Source of the DNA: Atherinomorus stipes
Taxonomy: Eukaryota; Chordata; Actinopteri; Atheriniformes; Atherinidae
Length of the DNA stretch: 64,000 nt
NCBI GenBank assembly: GCA_023101725.1
Contig: JALJCO010012682.1
Coordinates: 124,001-188,000, forward strand
Reading direction: 5' to 3'
The notes beneath the pieces were generated by a model, which saw only the letters and a program-made list of their open reading frames with translations, made no database searches and was not told the DNA's origin. The position numbers and the translations under genes were made by a program. This document shows, piece after piece, positions 13,061 to 24,400 of this stretch. How positions within the stretch are numbered: the stretch's first letter is position 1; every line of letters begins with the position of its first letter.

Positions 13061-13829
13061 GACTGCACAGTTTTTTGCTAACACCCTCTTTTTGAATGGG
13101 ACCTGAAGTTTTATTGCCAGGACAAATCAAACATTTGCTGAGTGGATATCAAACGCCTCTCACTGGTACCATATAAATTATTCTTACATCCTCCTTATCC
13201 CCTGATTGAACAAATATGTTTGGCCTTCAACTAAAATGTACATTTTGATAAGAACAGGCTGATATAAAGCTGCTTGAGAGTGTGACCACCTTTCTAAACA
13301 TGTTCTTTAATAAGTTGCGATATGATTGGCATTTCAAATAAATCAGTGTCATGGGGATTCATGACATTAGATGGCACACATAGCTATATCAACAATAAAA
13401 TTGACTAATTATTACATATTGTTTAAAAATGTAAAGTGTATTTGTTTCAACATCTGCTATATTGTTATAATTAGGGTTGTGCAAGTATTTGCTGTAGCCT
13501 AACTTTAAATAAAGATCCTAAAACTTACACAAGTACAGGAAGACAGCCTAAAAATACATCTTGAGCACATTTATTAATTCATGGCCCCAAACCAATGTGG
13601 TTTAAAGCTTTGAAACAAACTTATATCAACTCATTTGTTATCCTTTACATTTAACAGCCATTTAGTATCAGACTCCTCACAGTTAATTATCATACCCAGG
13701 ATCATTATGTGCAACCCCATTTTTCCTAAATAAAATCAGTAACAGGATAGACCCTAGATGGGTCACCAGTCCATCACAGTGGACACAGTGGAGTCAGTAA
13801 AGACACAAACAAGATTTCTTTTAAAAATA
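13061..13829. other. Mucin upstream region, no gene seen
   Basis: About 770 AT-rich bases between the putative mucin promoter and the transposon cluster. No ORF with recognisable homology and no inverted repeats were seen. It presumably holds mucin enhancers, but nothing specific can be named. Confidence 0.4.
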
Positions 13830-14944
13830 CACCACCTATAAAAAGTATTCACCCCCTTGGACGCTTTACCCTGTTATTGTTTTTTAAATCATTTATGCAA
13901 TTTGGTTTTTGTGACCTAAACAAACAAACAAACAAAAAAATCCACTTCATTGTCAAATTGAAAAATTTTTTTGTTTTTGTTTTTACAAAGTAATGACAAA
14001 TGAATAAAAATGTGTATCATGAAATAAGTGACAGCATAAATATTCAGCCCCTTAAAAGTGACAGACCTAATTTAAAGCCGGAGTTGGTAATCCGGCTCAG
14101 AAACACTTTTTGTTATCCTGGGTGAAGTGGTCATTCTATCCTGACCGTAGTCAATACATCATGTATAAAAGGAAGGAAAAAAGTCAGACCTCTGTGTGAG
14201 CTGCAGGTCTGTAAAAACTCTGACAAACCCCTGCCATTCGCACTGAAAGGCAGGAATTGGTAATTTGCAATTTATAGAAAGAACGAATCAATGCTTTTAT
14301 GTCTTGTCTCTGTCCCTTCCCTCACTCCGTCCCCCATGTGACCCCTTGTGCGCCGCTCACTGTACACAAATATAGCTAACGGACTGCTAACTGCTGCTGC
14401 GCCAAAAAAACAAAACAAAACAAAAGATAAGGATTAAGTCTCGGAGGCGTTGATGTTTGCAGTGTGGACTTTTTACACTGCAGAAGGAGTTGGAGGTGAG
14501 TGGATTAAAGCTTTTAAAAACGTGGTTTGTCGGCTGTTTCCTATCCAGCTAACGAGCTAGCCACTCGGCTGCTATCGTTAACCTGCTGGTAAAACCATAG
14601 ACATCGATAGACCCAGCATTCGCGGGTTTGAGACGTGCCGACAGAGCGGCCATCTTGGGTCAGACCAGGCTGCCGTCAGAGTGAATGCGTGCCTGTTGAG
14701 GAAAGTGGTATTTCTCATGTTCAGACCTGCTTAACCCAGTGAATTTTCAGCCGATTTCTAGATAAATGGACTGACTGAAAATGCCATCCTTTTACGGGCT
14801 GCACAGGACTATTTGACTGAATTAAAGGATTGCATAACTTTATATATGACATTTTGTTTATGTATTGACCGTGGCAAACCTGCAAAGCATCTCCACTTTT
14901 CTTCAAATAGAGGAATATAAACCAGATCTTGCGTGATTATATAC

Positions 14945-15061
<117 letters not shown>

Positions 15062-15249
15062 AGGGTTCAGGTTCGCTGTAGGACGGAGAGATACAGAAAT
15101 TCATTCCTGCCAGCAGCCATCACCTTAAAGAACAAGGCTGACTGACTTATTATTGTTATATCATTTCATATAAATGTTGTATTAATTTTAAAAAAAAGTG
15201 AGCTTTTCCAAATGCTGAATTTCCCTTCTGGGATGAATAAAGTATTTTT

Positions 15250-15251
<2 letters not shown>
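15062..15251 (+). mobile_element. LINE 3' end fragment
   Basis: Plus-strand reading gives RTERYRNSFLPAAITLKNKAD then a stop, the typical last residues of a fish non-LTR ORF2 (RxRNSFxPAAI), followed by a 3' UTR with TGCTGAATTTCCC-TTCTGGG and GATGAATAAAGTATTTTT. The same 3' UTR recurs at 25607-25670 inside SAAL1. The insertion is bounded by microsatellites that probably grew from its tail. Confidence 0.7.

Positions 15252-15303
<52 letters not shown>
15252..15303. repeat. (TA)n microsatellite
   Basis: About 50 bases of TA dinucleotides immediately after the LINE AATAAAGTATTTTT tail, which suggests expansion from the tail. Confidence 0.95.
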
Positions 15304-15306
<3 letters not shown>

Positions 15307-16138
15307 GTGTGTTTTTTTAATTCTTTTATTGTGTTATTAAAACACTATAAGCCTGACACAACAATAAAATGTAATTAATTAATAAATCAGTTAATGATCA
15401 AGTAATTCATTCACATTTATTAATAATTCATTCATAATGTGTTAATTAATCCATTGATTATTAATTTATTGAGTTATTAGTTAATTTATTAATATTCATT
15501 AATAATATTCACTTATTAAGTAAGAATGGATGAATTAATCATTCACTCATTTATTTTAAACTTTGTTAAGAATGTACACTGAATACATAGTAATACAAAA
15601 GAGTATGGGCATTACAAAGGGAAAAGGAAAGAAAAAGTAAATAAATAAAATCCAGTGTCAGAACTTTGCATAAAAGTGATTCCAGAACTCTGAATCCAGT
15701 TTGAATCAAGTGAATAAAGTTTGACTTTGTTCACTTGAGTTTAAATTGTTTTTGTTCTAAATAAATAAATGTTTTCCAAATAAAGTTTTTTTTTCCAGTT
15801 TGTCTTGGTTATTAAAATGGTAGAGTCATTTAAGTGTTCATTGTGAAATTTTATTTTATTTTTTAATTGTCTTACATGTGATTAATCTGAGATCTGAGGA
15901 GCCTTCATTCATTCTGACAGCAGCCGTCTGACCTGTGGTCTGACCCAAGATGGCCGCCCGATAGGCACGTCAGCCTAGCGGCCAGCAGCGTCCAATGGGG
16001 TGTCTACGTATATGATGTCTATGGGTAAAACATTGGTGCACACGTCCCTGCGCTCTGAAGGTGTGGTTTCAGATGGGGTGTTTTTTAAAACTGTCGCTTG
16101 CTCAAACCGTTTTTCCAACATTGCCAACCCTAGCTTTA

Positions 16139-16451
16139 ATTCCAAGAATTTTCAGTAAAATTATATAAAGGCAGGACAAACATTAATAGATATAAGGTCA
16201 TTTCTAGCCTGCTTTGCTGTATTCCTGCAGTTTTTTTTATAGGCTATTTAATGTTATTAAACATGTTGAAATCCTCCATTAAACATTAATATACCAAAAT
16301 GAAACAAAGATACCATGTAAAAGTAAAGTTATAAACTTTATTTTTGTTATGGAAAATTGCTATATTTTTTATGAGACAGTTTTTTTCTGTTATTTCACAG
16401 TATATTTATGGCTCCCCAGCTGCTGGAATACTAGTTTCTTACATTTATTTT
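16139..16451. other. Spacer between repeat copies B and C
   Basis: About 310 AT-rich bases with no recognised feature. It belongs to the material inserted in the second Tc1 element. Confidence 0.4.
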
Positions 16452-16920
16452 GGATTAAGTCTTGGAGGCGTTGACATTTGCAGTGTGGACTTTTTACACT
16501 GCAGAAGGAGTTGGAGGTGAGTGGATGAAAGCTTTTAAAAACGTGGTTTGTCAACTGTTTACGATCAAGCTAATGAGCTATCCACTTTGCAGTGGGCTTT
16601 ATGCACAGCTCATGTACTTCCTGAACTTAATACTGAACCTTTGTTTCCTGTCTTATATGATTGGATGAACTGATTTATCCAGGTGTGTCTGATCTCAGCA
16701 CCTGGTCAGACACACCTGGATTAATCAGTTCATCCAATCATGAAAGACAGGAAACAAAGATGCAGTAAGTAGGAAGTATTGGAACTGTGCATAAAGGCCG
16801 TTATCGTTAACCTGCTTGTAAAACATCGTCACTGCGCTCTGAAGGCATAGTTTCAGGTGGTGTGTTTTTTTAAACTGTGGCTTGCTCAAACCGGTTTTCC
16901 AACATTGCCAACCCTAGCTT
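16452..16920 (+). repeat. Repeat family copy C, 5'-truncated and interrupted
   Basis: It matches copy B from GGATTAAGTCTTGGAGGCG onward and ends with TTGCCAACCCTAGCTTTT at the junction where the second Tc1 element resumes. It is interrupted at about 16594-16799 by a foldback element. The 5' half of the family is missing. Confidence 0.75.
16594..16799. mobile_element. 206-bp foldback (near-perfect hairpin) element
   Basis: Bases 16594-16688 (GGCTTTATGCACAG...TTTGTTTCCTGTCTTAT...GATTGGATGAACTGATT) are mirrored by 16702-16799 on the opposite strand (GGCCTTTATGCACAG...TTTGTTTCCTGTCTTTC...GATTGGATGAACTGATT), leaving a loop of only about 13 bases. It interrupts copy C between the strings TATCCACTTTGC and GTTATCGTTAACC, which are close together in copy B. 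It has no coding capacity. The exact target duplication could not be fixed. Confidence 0.82.
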
Positions 16921-17023
16921 TTACAAGTGCAATGACTTTGTGTCAAGTGGTTACAGCATAAAGACACCTGTGTCTGGAAGGTCCATTTACTGGTTAATTA
17001 GTATTCCTGGCAACCAGTGCAGC

Positions 17024-18110
17024 ATGAAGACAAAAGAACACTCCAAGTCCAAGCAAATAAAAAAAAAGGTTATTGAAAAGTATAAAACAGCAGATGGATA
17101 TAAAAATCTAAGGCACTGAACATACCCTGGAGCTCAGTTAAATCCATTATCAGAAATGGAAGAAATATGGCACATGTGTAAATCTGCTAAGATCAGGTCC
17201 TACTCACAAACCGAGTAGAAGATGACCAGTGAGAGGCCAGCAGGACACCAATGACTACTCTGAAGGAGCTGCAAGCTTCAGCAGCTGAGATTGGAGAGAC
17301 TGTGCATACAACAACTGTTGCCCAGGTTCTTCACCAGTCAAAGCTTTATGGGAGAGTGGCAAAGAGAAAGCCACTGTTTAAGAAAACGCACAAAGTCTTG
17401 ACTAGAGTTTGCCTAAAGGCATGTTGAAGAATCCTAGCCTGGTACACCAGCCTGACCAACGCCATGTATGAGTTACACGGTAAGACTTGCCGTGTATCTG
17501 GTCAGGCTGGTGCACCAGGCTAGAAGAATCCATGGCCAAGTGGAAGAAGGTCCTTTGGCCTGATGAGACCAAAGTGGAGTTTTTTGGTCATCAGATAAGC
17601 ACTGTGTTTGGCAGACACCAAACACTGCTCATCACCACAAACACTCCTTCCCCACTGTGAAGCATGGTGGTGGTAGCATCATGCTGTAGGGATGCTTCTC
17701 AGCATCAGGCCTTGGAAGGCTTGTAAAAGTAGACAGTAAAATTAATGCAGCAAAATATCAGGAAGACCTGGAGGAGAATCTTATTCCATCTGCTAGAGAG
17801 CTATGGCTTGGAAGAAGATTTATTTTCCGGCAAGACGATTATCCAAAGCTTACAGAAATGGTTTGAAGACAAGAAGTTGAGTTCTGGAGTGGCCAATTTA
17901 AAGCCCAGACCTCAATCCCACTGAGAATTTGTGTCTGAAATTGAAAATGGATTTTCACACCCAATCCCCATTCAACCTGATGGAGCTTGAACAGTTTTGC
18001 AAGGAAGAATGGGGAAACATCACAGTATCCAGATGTGCAAGCCCCATTGAGACCTATTCATTCAGACTCTGCTATGATTGCAGCCAAAGGTGCATCTACT
18101 AAGTACTGAC
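17024..18110 (+). pseudogene. Transposase remnant of the second Tc1 element
   Basis: ATG at 17024 opens KTKEHSKSKQIKKKVIEKYK and soon stops. Fragments of the second helix-turn-helix region follow (TLKELQASAAEIGE, near 17255). A DDE block, WPDETKVEFFGHQ, lies near 17555, and the GGGSIMLWG-equivalent region near 17665 contains a stop. Stops and shifts occur throughout, and a 90-bp insertion splits it at 17434. It is non-functional. Confidence 0.85.
17434..17523. mobile_element. 90-bp miniature inverted-repeat element
   Basis: It starts CTAGCCTGGTACACCAGCCT and its other strand starts CTAGCCTGGTGCACCAGCCT, so almost the whole element is one imperfect palindrome. A perfect direct repeat AAGAATC lies on both sides (17427-17433 and 17524-17530). 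If one base of each end is assigned to the target instead, the duplication becomes nine bases (GAAGAATCC). Removing it restores a Tc1 transposase reading across the site. Confidence 0.85.
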
Positions 18111-18114
18111 AGGG

Positions 18115-18290
18115 AGGGGAAGAAAGAAAGAAGCGGAGGGGGCAGGGGGGGGGGGGGGAGAAACCCTTTGGGGAAAAAGGGGGGTAACAGGGGGGGGGCG
18201 CGGGGAGGGAAGTTTTTTGGGGGGGGAATCCGCTAGGGTGGGGGGGGGGGGGCGGGGAGGGGGGGGGGATCAAAGAGGTTTAAAGGGGGT
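18115..18290 (+). repeat. G-rich low-complexity tract
   Basis: About 175 bases dominated by runs of 5-15 G broken by short A/C/T words, placed where the 3' UTR of the Tc1 element should be. It could form G-quadruplexes. It could equally be poor-quality consensus sequence. Confidence 0.85.
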
Positions 18291-18777
18291 GAAAATTTAT
18301 TGCTCCTTTCTATTTATTTGTTATTGATCAGTTTTCAATTTGACATTAAAAAGTTGTTGTTTTTGTTTGTTTGTTTGTTTTGTTGTTTTGGGGAGTGGGG
18401 GTTTTGTCAGAAAAGCAACATTATGTTGTGGATGACTGATTTACAAAAGCAATAAAAATGGAAAAACATCCAAGGGGGTGAATACTTTTTATAGGCACTG
18501 TATGCACACACTCATCATTTTAAAATTTCCCACTAACATTCATATTTTGGACAGAAAATCCATCCAAACTTTTTTCCTTATTTAAAAATCAGAAATTAAA
18601 TAACTAAGTAGAAACAGTAAATGACAACTGTCATTTTAATTCGTGGTGTGTTAGATACATTTTTAATTCTTTGGGATATTTTAATCCATAGATAAGTCTG
18701 ACTTTATTTTGCTGCAGTTGTAAGTGCTGCAATTGTGTTTTTGTTTATTACAATTTTTCTGTAAATATTGAAAAAAT

Positions 18778-18962
18778 TGGGTGCATTGGGTACTTGAGCT
18801 GGTTGAGCAGGCTCACCGTAGAGAGGCTGATACTCTTCAACACAGCCTGCCTGGGTTCAAGTATTGGCCTGTATGTCATTCCTTCCTTCTCTGTCTCTGT
18901 ATCCACCCTTCTCTGCAGAGTAAATTCCAAGGTTCAGAAAACACCCTAGAAAAAAAAAAAAT
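18778..18962 (+). mobile_element. tRNA-derived SINE
   Basis: Box A-like AGCTGGTTGAGCAGG at about 18798 and box B-like GGGTTCAAGTATTGG at about 18850 have tRNA-like spacing. They are followed by GTATGTCATTCC and a pyrimidine-rich TCTCTGTCTCTGTATCC stretch, then an A-rich tail at 18949-18961. This layout is common in percomorph SINEs. It is not a functional tRNA. Confidence 0.62.
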
Positions 18963-21144
18963 CTCATTAAAGTTTTTTTTTAAAAAAAGAATAAATGTGG
19001 CGATAAAACATATGTAGAAATGAAATAGAATCGAACCTTCTTGATCATTAGTGAAACTACTTGAAGTCAGAAAAACGTCATCCTTAAAAGTTAATATTTG
19101 TTTGAATGACGCAAGAGTAAATACTGTGATATCTTCATTGCATGTTGGATGAACAGCACAGGATGTGCATTTGAACTAACTGTGCAACATCCTTGACTAC
19201 CATCATCCTCTTCCTGCAGTGTCACGTTAAAATACATAAGATTTGTCTTTCTCATTTATTATGCTTTTCCCTCCCTGCACTTTTCTGATTTGTGGTTACG
19301 TCCCTAATCAATCTGACCATTGGATATTTTATTTTTAGCAGTATTTTCATGGTGTACCAATAGTCATTTTTATAAAACAACATTCAGTGACTGAGAACTC
19401 GGCATTGTTGAGGCTGTTGCACAACTTTAAAGATGATAAATTACTCAAGCTGGTAAACGTCTAATTTTGAACAATTTTTACACTTTCAGCCTGAAAAAAA
19501 ACCCAAATAGTATTTTTTTTATCATCTCTGATTATATCTTGGAAAGATAAAGTCATCTGGCAGGTTGTCATACAGTATTGTCACCCAGTTTCAGCTCCTC
19601 CAAGTGCAAACAGGGCTTCATACCACTCCCACAGAAGAACAGCTGCATGATGAGAATCCTCCTCAGTTATTAGTATTGTGTTGATTGAAGGAGGACAGTA
19701 CACCTACAAATGATCTCACCTTTTATGACTTTTAAAATGCTATTATCTTTGCTGACAGTATTATTTAACATTCAGCACTGTCATCATTTCCCATAAACCA
19801 GCATGCGTCAGAATACAACATACAGTACAGTAAGCTTCATCTGAGATGCCAAGACAACTCAACAAACATTTCAAATGATACATAACTGTCTCTTGCAAAT
19901 GTAACAAAGAATTATTTGATTTTTTTTTTAGTTAAAGAGTTAATTTCTTTATTAACAGAATGGTGCTATTATACTGTATACATATATGCCTAAGTTAACT
20001 TTACATGTAACTGTAAGAGGTTTTTGGTCAGTTACTTCTCCCCTTTAATAATATCCTCAATATCCTCCCTCTGGTGTTCACACTTGTTTTGAGATTCAAG
20101 TGCTACTACCTGTGCATCAATCACAAATAAATGACTGGAAGCTGATTGCTATCTAATTGATAGACAGACATATAATCTGGGATTATGAAACCAGTGGTGA
20201 TGCCATATCTCCATAATGCTTAGCTGTGTCTTTCATCCCACAGAAACATGATTAGATATTGTACCTTGTTGTGAAGGTGACTAATCAGGCTTTCAAACAA
20301 TGTATAATACAGCATCAAATGGTACTATTAGAGGGGAAAAAAATATTCAACCAAATCTGAATTTCCTTAATGTTTGAGCTGAGTTTAGTTTTATAGGTTT
20401 AAGTATTTTTTAACATTGCAGGTTTGGAAATGAAAGACTAAAAACAAAACAAGTGAGCGTTTGGCTATTCCTAAAAAATCACTGGAGGCTCCCCCCTCTG
20501 GAAAAATACTGAAATTGTAGTTAACAGTTCATATAAAGCTTTCACCAGTTCACATGGATGGATGGATTAAAACCTAAAATAAACACCCAACAACCACCCA
20601 ATAAGATAACTTTCGACAGACCCTGTGCTGCTGGCATACATAACTGTGAAACCTGAGATTTCCTTTGATCAGTATAGTGGAGAACTGCATTGCCTTCCTG
20701 CATGCTATGGTTTGCTGATATATACAAATTCTGGCCTTTGTCCATGTGTGTGGTCTGCACCTAGCCATACAGCCTCTGAAAAGGTTGTAGCCCAAACGAA
20801 ACTCCCTCAGTTACAGACAAAAAAAACAAAAAGAAGTAAAACAAAATATTGGTTTTGTTTAACAGATTACCACAGATTAAATTTTAGCTATCTTAGCTAA
20901 TGCAAGCAGTATATCTAACCCAAGTCAATAACAGTGTTGCAGTGGTGAATCTTTCATCGAGCTATTGGAGTTAACTCTTTTAATTTTTATAAATGCCACC
21001 GTTGAAAAGGTTCCTTCTTGTGACCAGAAGGAAACTTTCATTGTTTTTTGGGAAATCCTTTCCAAAGATGGCTTTCATTTGTGATCATATGTTACTGTAA
21101 GCAAGAGAAACTCCAATGACTTTGTACAGACAAGGTTCGTCAAG

Positions 21145-21146
<2 letters not shown>
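18963..21146. other. Intergenic DNA between transposon cluster and SAAL1
   Basis: About 2.2 kb of AT-rich sequence. Short open stretches at 20542-20900 show no recognisable homology and no splice context. Nothing else is supported. Confidence 0.4.
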
Positions 21147-21222
<76 letters not shown>

Positions 21223-21237
21223 CCTCTCTCTCTCTCT
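21147..21237. repeat. (CT)n microsatellite upstream of SAAL1
   Basis: About 90 bases of almost pure CT dinucleotides, 260 bases before the SAAL1 start codon. Pyrimidine tracts like this can be nucleosome-poor (GAGA-type), but no function can be claimed from sequence. Confidence 0.95.
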
Positions 21238-21361
21238 GCATACAGGCACTAATACATAGATCATAGATTTGGTGTTCATATAAAAGGTCATTTTCTCCTT
21301 TCTCCCATAGGTGGCGGTGTTGATTTTATTCTCAAGTGATCGACCACAACAAGGAAGCCCA

Positions 21362-21370
21362 GCGCATGCG
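21362..21370 (+). promoter_or_regulatory. NRF1-like palindrome in the SAAL1 promoter
   Basis: GCGCATGCG at 21362-21370 matches the core of the NRF1 binding site and is an isolated CpG-rich palindrome in AT-rich DNA, 125 bases upstream of the SAAL1 ATG. NRF1 sites are typical of TATA-less housekeeping promoters, which fits the absence of a TATA box here. Confidence 0.5.
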
Positions 21371-21494
21371 TAGTCTGGTCATCGTTTTAAATGGAGGGGG
21401 TTTGAAGTTGAGTTGAGCTGAAGTTAAGTACTCACTCTCGTAATATTGAAACTTGTAATTACCACCTTGTTACTTTGAATCAAGCACGATCACT

Positions 21495-24400
21495 ATGGGT
21501 AAGCTGGCATGTTCAAGTTTATGTCTGACAGTTAACGTTAGATTGCAATCTGTATCAGTGGTTTACGAGGGCAGCATAGCTAACTCTTCCCAGACGCTAC
21601 TTAACGCACGACATAGTGTTTGTCCTAAGTGCACTAGCTTACACATGAGCTTATAAAGTTAAGGGGCAGAATTTTATTCATTTATACTTTGTATAAAACC
21701 CGAATCAAGTTTCTTCCTCAGAGGTGAGATTTGTTTTAGAGCTCCTTCGTTCGGTTGTATTAGTTCGTCATGTCTAGAAAACATACAACAATTTTTTGGA
21801 GAACAGTTTAAATCTGCAGTGATCATACACAACAATCTTTGTCTCCAATTATTGATTTCATAATTTAATCCGAAGTATAGCATAACACTGAATATTCACT
21901 TGCAGTAACAGACAATACAACAAAATCTGCGCATGTTGTCCATCTGTTTCATTTCTAAAGTGTATCTATTTTTACTCTTATAGACAGTAGTGTTGATGGT
22001 GCTAAGCAAGAGGAGAAAGAGAGATCCTCATCCCCAGCTGAAACACATTCTCCCGTGATGGACCGCAACCCATCACCACCTCCGGACACAGCTGACAGAT
22101 CAGAAGATGAGGACATAGATGCCATTGGAGACACCGTTTACAGCAAGCACTGGCTTTTCAGCACCCTGACTCGCCTCATCAATGTAGGAACAATGTTATT
22201 GCTCATTTTGCAAAACACGGAGCACAGTTCAATGAGTCTTTATTGTCCCCATAGGGTAATTTCTTGTGCAACTAGCAGTAATAAAACAATTCACGCTTGG
22301 CACGTCATAATACATTGTAATCATAAGGTAGTTTAGGTTAAGTGAGAAATGGCAGACAAGTACTGTAAAACTTGAACTGGTCCAGAAAACTTTTAGTTTT
22401 CAGATTGTAATCGGATATCACACTGTTGTCAAAACTGTTTCAAGCATGAGTGTTGTGGGAGATTAAAGAGGGAAAGTATTAGTTAATTTTCTGCTGATAT
22501 AGAGTCCAGAAGTTTAAATAGGAGTGGCGACACACAAACTTCCCCTCTCTAATACAGTCATCTGTCCATGCTGTTAAAGTTATCTGTATTTTAATGTGTG
22601 CAAGTTTGCCTTGTCTTGCAGATGGTCACAGAGCACTCGGAAGAGGACTCTGAAGGTCAGATGCAGCTCTCTGACGATGATGAGGAAGATCTGTGCAGAA
22701 TTTGGGATATGGCAATGGATAAGGTGCAGTTTCTCATAAGTCTCCCTCAGGCTCCACATTGCTTAATTTGCTGCTTTCTGCAACATTGTTCTCTCTTTAA
22801 AAAAAAAAAAAAAAGTCAGCCAACCAAAAAAAGATAATGGAATAGTCAGTATGTTTTGTTTTGTTTTATTGTTGTTCTGGAATAGAGTTTGGTACTAAAA
22901 TATATTTGACACTAGGGGTGACCCCAAATAGTCGACGATTTGACAATTCAATTCGAGGACTGTGTTCCACCTGCCAGCCTCCAAGTCGAATAGTCGTAAA
23001 ATGTGGTTACCAAGCAGAGATTATACCGTTCTGGCAGTAGAGGTTGCAGATTTTTTATTTATTTATTTATTTATTTTTTTTATCTTTGTTCTTTAAATAA
23101 TTTGTGTCATAGGCCTATTAGCAGCCTAATAATTCTGTTAAACAATGAAAATGATGTTCCCATAATCAGTATCCTTACTATGTGTGACAGAATGCACAGA
23201 GGGCTCGGGTGAAAAAAAATATGAGTCTTAAAAAGAAGGGGGGCGAAAAAAGAGGGGGGGGGAGAGGGGGGAAAAAGGGAAGGAAGGGGGAGAAAGAAGG
23301 GGGGGGGGTGGGGATAAAAAAAAAAGGGGTGGGGGGTTTAAACCCATCTCCCAGTGAGTCACGCATGCTGAGCATTCAGCCAAACAGGACCTTCGACTGT
23401 CACATCATTATTATTATTATTATTATTATTGTAGCTTATTCTACCGATTGAAAATATCAATCTTCTAAGGTGGGAACAGTCTGACTGCAGCAAACGTAAA
23501 CACCACATCTACTCCCGTGTGTAACGCTACAGATGGATGCACTGACGTTGGTGGAGAATTATGCAGATTGTATTAGGAAAGAACGTGTTTTTAGGCAGCA
23601 TAATTTCCTGAACCATGATGCGTGCGGCAGATAGACAGATTTAGATTCCCTAGAGCAGCACTTTTATCTATGTGCTGAACTGGACCGACCCGCCGCATCC
23701 GCTGCATCAGCTGTTGACCACAGCGCACTTTCCTGTGGAGTGGCTCCTCAAAGAGGAGTGGAGATGTTTGGATGCATCAGAGGAAGACTGCTGTAACATT
23801 CCAACAAGGTGTGCAGAATCATCATGGCGAGTAATATTCTGCACATCCCCTCCAACTTCACGCCATCCGAGAGGATATTCTCCATGGTCAGTTTTATTGT
23901 AAACAAAGTGAGGAGCACACTTCTCCCATCCAACGTGAACAAGCTTTCCTGGCACACAACTTCTAAAGAGTAAGACAGCAACAGGTGCAGTCGAGCACGG
24001 CCTTTTCTACAGGCATCCTCAAAATTATTCATACCCTCCAATTTAAAAAAAAAAAAAAAAGGCTACATTCAGGATATTAATTCAAATAACAAACTAATAA
24101 TAAATAAAATTTACAAAATTATAATTTTGTGAAATAACAAATTGCTTTTTAATTGTGTTTGGAAATAATAACTAAAAAAAAAAAACTGTCCCAGACACAT
24201 GTACAGTGAGTGGACCAAAATACCTGTCAACAGGTGCAGTAGTCTTTTTGAACATTAGAGAAAACACCTGATTGGAGACTGTCCTATTATTATAACTTAT
24301 TCCAAGTGAAGAATGAAATTGTTTAATGGGATGTTTTAGCTCTTTTCTCTGGAGCGGCAAAAGACGCAAATGAGATTATGAATCAATGAGGAAAACACGA

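Noticed and set aside
18058..18273. Proline-rich minus-strand ORF
   Set aside because: It is the translation of the G-rich low-complexity tract on the other strand, not a protein.
18798..18870. A tRNA gene
   Set aside because: Box A and B words are present, but no cloverleaf or acceptor stem can be formed; a SINE with pyrimidine-rich body and A tail explains it.
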